Shown here: positions 60,210 to 64,000 of the stretch, one piece after another
Layout of the letters: each line of letters opens with the position of its first letter
Position numbering within the stretch: position 1 is the stretch's first letter
NCBI RefSeq assembly: GCF_007786445.1
Contig: NZ_VNJI01000012.1
Coordinates: forward strand, 62,001 to 126,000
From: Paenibacillus cremeus
GTDB lineage: Bacteria; Bacillota; Bacilli; Paenibacillales; NBRC-103111
Direction: 5' to 3'
Length of the DNA: 64,000 nt
Made by a program: the position numbers and the translations under genes
The notes under the pieces: model-generated
What the model saw: the letters and a program-made list of their open reading frames with translations, nothing else
Database searches by the model: none
Told to the model about the DNA's origin: nothing

Positions 60210-62435
60210 CTAGGACGGCTTTCTCATGGTGAGACCGACGCGGCCTTTTTTCAGATCCACATTCAACACCCATACTGTGACTACATCGCCGACGGACACG
60301 ACATCCATCGGATGCTTGACGAACGAGTTGCTCAGCTGCGAGATATGCACCAATCCATCATTCTTAATCCCAATGTCCACGAACGCTCCAAAATCGATGA
60401 CATTGCGCACCGTGCCCTTAAGCTCCATCCCTGGCGTCAAATCCTCGATCTGCAGCACGTCGGTCCGAAAAATCGGCGCAGGCACATCCTCCCGCGGATC
60501 GCGTCCCGGACGCTGCAGCGAGCCAATAATATCGCGCAGCGTCGGCACCCCGACACCCAGCTTCTCCGCCAGCTCTTCCGGCTCCGCCTGGCCCAGTCTA
60601 TCCTTTAGCTGCGCACTTCCCAGCTGGGACAACTCCAGCTTCAGCTCTTTGAACAGCTTGTCCACTACGTTATACGACTCTGGGTGAATCGGCGTGTTAT
60701 CCAGCGGGTTTTTCCCCTCGCCAATCCGCAAAAAGCCCACGCACTGCTCAAACGCCTTCGCGCCCAAGCGCGGTACCTTTTGCAGCTGCGCCCGGCTTTC
60801 GAACTTACCGTTGTCATCGCGGTATTTCACGATATTTTTCGCCAGCGTGCTGTTCACGCCGGACACATAAGAGAGCAGCGACGGCGAGGCCGTATTCACG
60901 TCTACGCCTACATGGTTCACAGCCGATTCGACGACAAACTTGAGGCTCTCATCGAGCCGCTTCTGCGTCACATCGTGCTGGTACTGCCCCACGCCAATCG
61001 CCTTTGGCTCGATTTTCACCAGCTCCGCCAGCGGGTCCTGCAGCCGCCGCGCAATCGAGATCGCGCTGCGCTCGGCCACATCCAGGTCCGGGAACTCGGT
61101 CTGTGCCAGCTTTGACGCAGAGTAAACGCTCGCTCCCGCCTCGTTGACGATCAAATATTGCAGCTTACGCGTCTTCACTTCGCCGATCAGATCCGCCACA
61201 AATTGCTCCGTCTCACGGGAGGCCGTTCCGTTACCGATGACGATGAGCTCGACGCCGTATTTTTCGATCAGAGACTTGATCTTCGCTTTCGCTTCCGCAA
61301 CCTTGTTGTTCGGCGGTGTCGGGTATGTCACGGCGATCTCCAGCATTTTACCGGTATCGTCCACAACCGCGAGCTTACAGCCTGTCCGGTACGCCGGATC
61401 CACGCCAAGCACGACCTTCCCTTTTACCGGCGGCTGCAGCAGCAGGTTGCGCAGATTTTCGGCGAACACCTCGATCGCTTTTTCCTCGGCCTTCTCCGTC
61501 ATTTCCCCGCGCACCTCGCGCTCGATGGACGAAGCCAGCAGACGCTTATATGCGTCTTCGATCACGTTGGTGAGAATATCCCGTACGATCGACGGGCCTT
61601 TCACATACTGCTTGGCTATGTATTCATGAATGCGTTCCACAGGCACGTCCAGCGCAACCTTCAGCACCTCTTCCCGCTCCCCGCGGTTAATGGCCAGAAT
61701 CCGGTGTGGAGGCAGCTTGCGAACCGGTTCCTGATAGGCGTAATACATCTCGTATACGGACTCCTGCTCGGCATTCTTCGCTTCCGTCCGCAGGATCCCC
61801 TGCTCGAACGTATGACGTCGTACCCACGCCCGCACCTTCGCATCATCCGCGATCTGCTCTGCCACAATATCCATTGCGCCTTGGATTGCTTCGTCCGCCG
61901 TGGCCACGCCTTTTTCCTCGCTGACATAACGCCCCGCTTCCGCCAAGACATCGCCCTGCTTCGGCTGAGACACAATCCAAACCGCCAGAGGCTCAAGACC
62001 CTTCTCCTTCGCCACACTGGCCCGCGTCTTGCGCTTTTGCCGGTACGGCCGATACAGATCCTCGACCTCCTGCAGCTTCACGGATTTCTCTATCGCTCCC
62101 CGGAGCTCGTCCGTCAGCTTGCCCTGCTCATCAATCAGCCGGATGACCTCCAGCTTGCGATCCTCCAGGTTCCGCAGATAGGTTAGGCGCTCCTCAATGT
62201 CCCGCAGCTGGTTCTCGTCCAGCTCTCCGGTCATCTCCTTCCGGTACCGCGCGATAAACGGAATCGTGTTCCCTTCATCCAGCAGTCCCATCGTCGTCTT
62301 CACACGCCCTGCCGGTAGCTGCAGCTCCGCAGCAATTTGCTTCAAGATCCGCTCCTGAATCGCCGCCTTCATCGCTTCGGTCAATTCCCCTGCCGCCTTG
62401 CCTTCCTCTACCTGAATCGCTTGCTCGTTTGCCAT
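60210..62435 (-). CDS. tex: Tex family RNA-binding protein
   Basis: A 741-residue transcription accessory protein. Tex N-terminal and HTH-like domain (GLLDEGNTIPFIARYRKE), a YqgF/RNase-H-like domain (VLGVDPAYRTGCKLAVVDD), two helix-hairpin-helix motifs (NTASPSLLSYVSGVN; FESRAQLQKVPRLG) and a C-terminal S1 domain (GTVRNVIDFGAFVDIGIKNDGLVHISQLS). Tex helps transcription and recovery of stalled polymerase. GGAGGAGA precedes the ATG. It lies just behind ndoA as in Bacillus, but without the sigB operon in between. Confidence 0.95.
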   Translation of the reverse strand: MANEQAIQVEEGKAAGELTEAMKAAIQERILKQIAAELQLPAGRVKTTMGLLDEGNTIPFIARYRKEMTGELDENQLRDIEERLTYLRNLEDRKLEVIRLIDEQGKLTDELRGAIEKSVKLQEVEDLYRPYRQKRKTRASVAKEKGLEPLAVWIVSQPKQGDVLAEAGRYVSEEKGVATADEAIQGAMDIVAEQIADDAKVRAWVRRHTFEQGILRTEAKNAEQESVYEMYYAYQEPVRKLPPHRILAINRGEREEVLKVALDVPVERIHEYIAKQYVKGPSIVRDILTNVIEDAYKRLLASSIEREVRGEMTEKAEEKAIEVFAENLRNLLLQPPVKGKVVLGVDPAYRTGCKLAVVDDTGKMLEIAVTYPTPPNNKVAEAKAKIKSLIEKYGVELIVIGNGTASRETEQFVADLIGEVKTRKLQYLIVNEAGASVYSASKLAQTEFPDLDVAERSAISIARRLQDPLAELVKIEPKAIGVGQYQHDVTQKRLDESLKFVVESAVNHVGVDVNTASPSLLSYVSGVNSTLAKNIVKYRDDNGKFESRAQLQKVPRLGAKAFEQCVGFLRIGEGKNPLDNTPIHPESYNVVDKLFKELKLELSQLGSAQLKDRLGQAEPEELAEKLGVGVPTLRDIIGSLQRPGRDPREDVPAPIFRTDVLQIEDLTPGMELKGTVRNVIDFGAFVDIGIKNDGLVHISQLSNSFVKHPMDVVSVGDVVTVWVLNVDLKKGRVGLTMRKPS

Positions 62436-62519
62436 CCGTCGTCTCCTCCTACAGCACCATCGTCATCTCGTCACAAATGAAAAAACGAGGGCACCTTACA
62501 CCCCCGCCTCATGTAGAAC

Positions 62520-62870
62520 TTAAAACTCAATCAGCCCCACGCTAATCTGCAATGCCTCATCGACCTTACGCATGGTTTCTTCATCCAGGTGCGTAATTTT
62601 ATCCGTTAGACGCTGCTTATCAATGGTCCGAATTTGCTCGAGCAATATGACCGAATCCCTGTCAAAACCGTGCGCTTCCGCGTCAATCTCCACATGCGTC
62701 GGCAGCTTGGCCTTTTGAATCTGCGCTGTAATCGCTGCCACGATGACTGTGGGACTGAAGCGATTGCCGATATCATTCTGAATGACCAGAACCGGCCGAA
62801 TGCCGCCCTGCTCCGATCCAACCACCGGTGAAAGGTCCGCGAAAAAAACATCGCCACGTTTGACAATCAA
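62520..62870 (-). CDS. ndoA: mRNA interferase toxin NdoA (MazF family)
   Basis: A 116-residue endoribonuclease of the MazF/PemK family. The start [20 protein letters not shown] and [12 protein letters not shown], then [10 protein letters not shown] and [19 protein letters not shown] match Bacillus EndoA (UACAU cutter). TTG start with GGGGTG upstream. The antitoxin gene precedes it by three bases. Confidence 0.94.
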   Translation of the reverse strand: MIVKRGDVFFADLSPVVGSEQGGIRPVLVIQNDIGNRFSPTVIVAAITAQIQKAKLPTHVEIDAEAHGFDRDSVILLEQIRTIDKQRLTDKITHLDEETMRKVDEALQISVGLIEF

Positions 62871-62873
62871 TCG

Positions 62874-63155
62874 TCACACCCCACTAACTAAACGGTCCAG
62901 CGTATGGTCCGCTTCTTCCTCCGCCTGAAATGCTTCTGAGGCCATGTGTAGGTTGATTTTCGCCATTTCCATGTAACCGCGTTGCATCGATTCACGCAAA
63001 TGCCGCTTTTTTCGTTCCAATAAATACAGCTTCATTGCCTGACGAATAAACTCACTGCGATTGGAGTTCTCCTTCTCGACGAGATGGTCCACCTCCTGAA
63101 GCAAGTAATCCGGCAAACTAATCATGATACGCTTTGTGTTCTGCGCATTGGACAC
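62874..63155 (-). CDS. ndoAI: Antitoxin NdoAI (MazE-like, ribbon-helix-helix)
   Basis: A 93-residue antitoxin. The N-terminal ribbon-helix-helix KRIMISLPDYLLQEVDHLVE binds DNA; the C-terminal MQRGYMEMAKINLHMASEA is the toxin-neutralising part conserved in Bacillus NdoAI. GTG 63155 has GGGGGTG nine bases upstream. Longer starts to 63197 are unsupported. Confidence 0.93.
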   Translation of the reverse strand: MSNAQNTKRIMISLPDYLLQEVDHLVEKENSNRSEFIRQAMKLYLLERKKRHLRESMQRGYMEMAKINLHMASEAFQAEEEADHTLDRLVSGV

Positions 63156-63402
63156 CTGAACATACACCCCCAAAAACATACAAACACCTATTACCACAAG
63201 TATGGCAAACTTCCAGTTAAAATATACAAAATGAGTATATGCACGAAGTATAGCAAATATGTTATACCTGTTCGTATTCGCAATATGATGTTACATACTT
63301 ATTCGCGCTAAAGCAAGAAAATCCTTTTTACCATCCGGAAATAAACCGTGGCAATTATCGCCATCCCTGACCTAACCGCCTGAATGCTTGCCGCATCTAG
63401 CC

Positions 63403-64000
63403 TTAGCCATGATGAAGCAGCGGATTGACTACCTTATACACCTGACGGTCCTTCGTGTATACCCTTGGTACCCGGTGCGAGATCATACAGGTTACTTCGT
63501 AATTAATCGTCCCCAACCATGTCGCATGATCCTCTGCTGTAATCCGCTCCTTCCCCTGACTTCCTAAGATGATAACTTCTTCCTCATTAGAAATATCGGC
63601 AAAACCGGTTACATTCATCATACATTGGTCCATGCAAATTCTGCCAACGATTGGCGCCCGCCGGCCTTGCACCAGCACTTCCGCCTTCCCCGTCAGCATT
63701 CGGGAAAATCCATCCGCATAGCCGATCGGCAGGGTGGCTATGGTCTCCTCACCAGAAGAGCGGTAGATCGCGCCATAGCTGATCCCTTCGCCTGTCTTCA
63801 CTTGCTTCACCATGACAGGCTTGGTTTTAAGGCTCATCACCGGCTCCAGCTCCACCTGCTGCCGGTTCACTTCCTCGGAAGGATATAAGCCGTACATGCT
63901 GATCCCGAGCCGCACCATATTGAAGGTCCAGTCCGGCGTATCGATCGCGGTCGCGCTATTCCCAGCGTGAATATAAGGAAACTCCACACCGATCCCGCGA
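63403..64000 (-). CDS. alr: Alanine racemase, C-terminal part (cut by window edge)
   Basis: The last 199 codons or so of a PLP-dependent alanine racemase, which makes D-alanine for peptidoglycan. Visible are RLGISMYGLYPS, the second catalytic Tyr in GISYGAIYRS, LPIGYADGFSR and GRICMDQCMMNV. The 5' part with the PLP lysine lies beyond 64000. It precedes ndoAI-ndoA, as in Bacillus. Confidence 0.93.
   Translation of the reverse strand, partial: RGIGVEFPYIHAGNSATAIDTPDWTFNMVRLGISMYGLYPSEEVNRQQVELEPVMSLKTKPVMVKQVKTGEGISYGAIYRSSGEETIATLPIGYADGFSRMLTGKAEVLVQGRRAPIVGRICMDQCMMNVTGFADISNEEEVIILGSQGKERITAEDHATWLGTINYEVTCMISHRVPRVYTKDRQVYKVVNPLLHHG

Overview
The window looks like a chromosomal segment of a spore-forming Paenibacillaceae bacterium (Paenibacillus or a close relative). 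The evidence is a SigI/RsgI pair, a CmpA cortex-morphogenesis gene next to sprT and tex, NdoAI/NdoA beside alr, a Leu T-box in front of ilvBNC, an SLH-domain exoprotein, strong AGGAGG ribosome sites and many GTG/TTG starts. There is no rRNA, CRISPR array, insertion sequence or prophage. Most of it is core metabolism, with small unrecognised genes in between.

Layout. 0-3.5 kb: an aldo/keto reductase fragment, then sigI-rsgI behind a SigI-type promoter, and a zinc-ribbon protein. 3.8-9.6 kb: a KTSC protein, a GH15 glucoamylase-like enzyme behind two tandem hairpins, gcvH, leuB and an aminotransferase. 9.8-13.7 kb: ilvB-ilvN-ilvC with promoter, T-box leader and a long hairpin between ilvN and ilvC. 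13.7-22.3 kb: a glycerophosphodiester/glycerol-3-phosphate block. It holds ugpB-ugpA-ugpE without an ATPase, two GDPD phosphodiesterases enclosing an unrecognised lipoprotein, then mgtC, the glycerol-3-phosphate antiterminator glpP and a HAD phosphatase. Both the ugp operon and the HAD-glpP-mgtC operon have a promoter followed by a leader ending in an intrinsic terminator. This is the architecture a leader-RNA antiterminator acts on.

22.3-23.7 kb is infC-rpmI-rplT with an L20-type leader and an apparent AUA start for IF3. 23.7-28.6 kb carries a family 2 glycosyltransferase, a family 4 glycosyltransferase, a PAP2 phosphatase and a UgtP-like glycosyltransferase, plausibly membrane glycolipid synthesis. 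28.6-34 kb has trmB, a WGxxGxxG-type exported protein with a small partner, and the tRNA-modification pair mnmL/mnmM separated by a cytochrome c lipoprotein, then manA. 34-46.6 kb has a repeat-rich exported protein, a B12-binding radical SAM enzyme, a coiled-coil protein with 42-bp repeats, an ABC-2 exporter, a TetR regulator, yigZ, pgi, ppnP and tkt.

46.9-55.4 kb has a diguanylate cyclase, purU, an extended endonuclease IV, a DUF2621 protein, an SLH protein, a third GDPD and a YhgE/Pip membrane protein. 55.5-64 kb has a previously uncalled 24-codon gene with its own promoter and terminator, four tRNAs (Leu, Glu, Ser, Asn), corA, galE, sprT, cmpA, tex, the ndoAI-ndoA antitoxin/toxin pair and the 3' part of alr. 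The most interesting candidates are the GlpP-linked leaders, the 24-codon gene, the GDPD-embedded lipoprotein, and a repeat element found behind both tRNA clusters.
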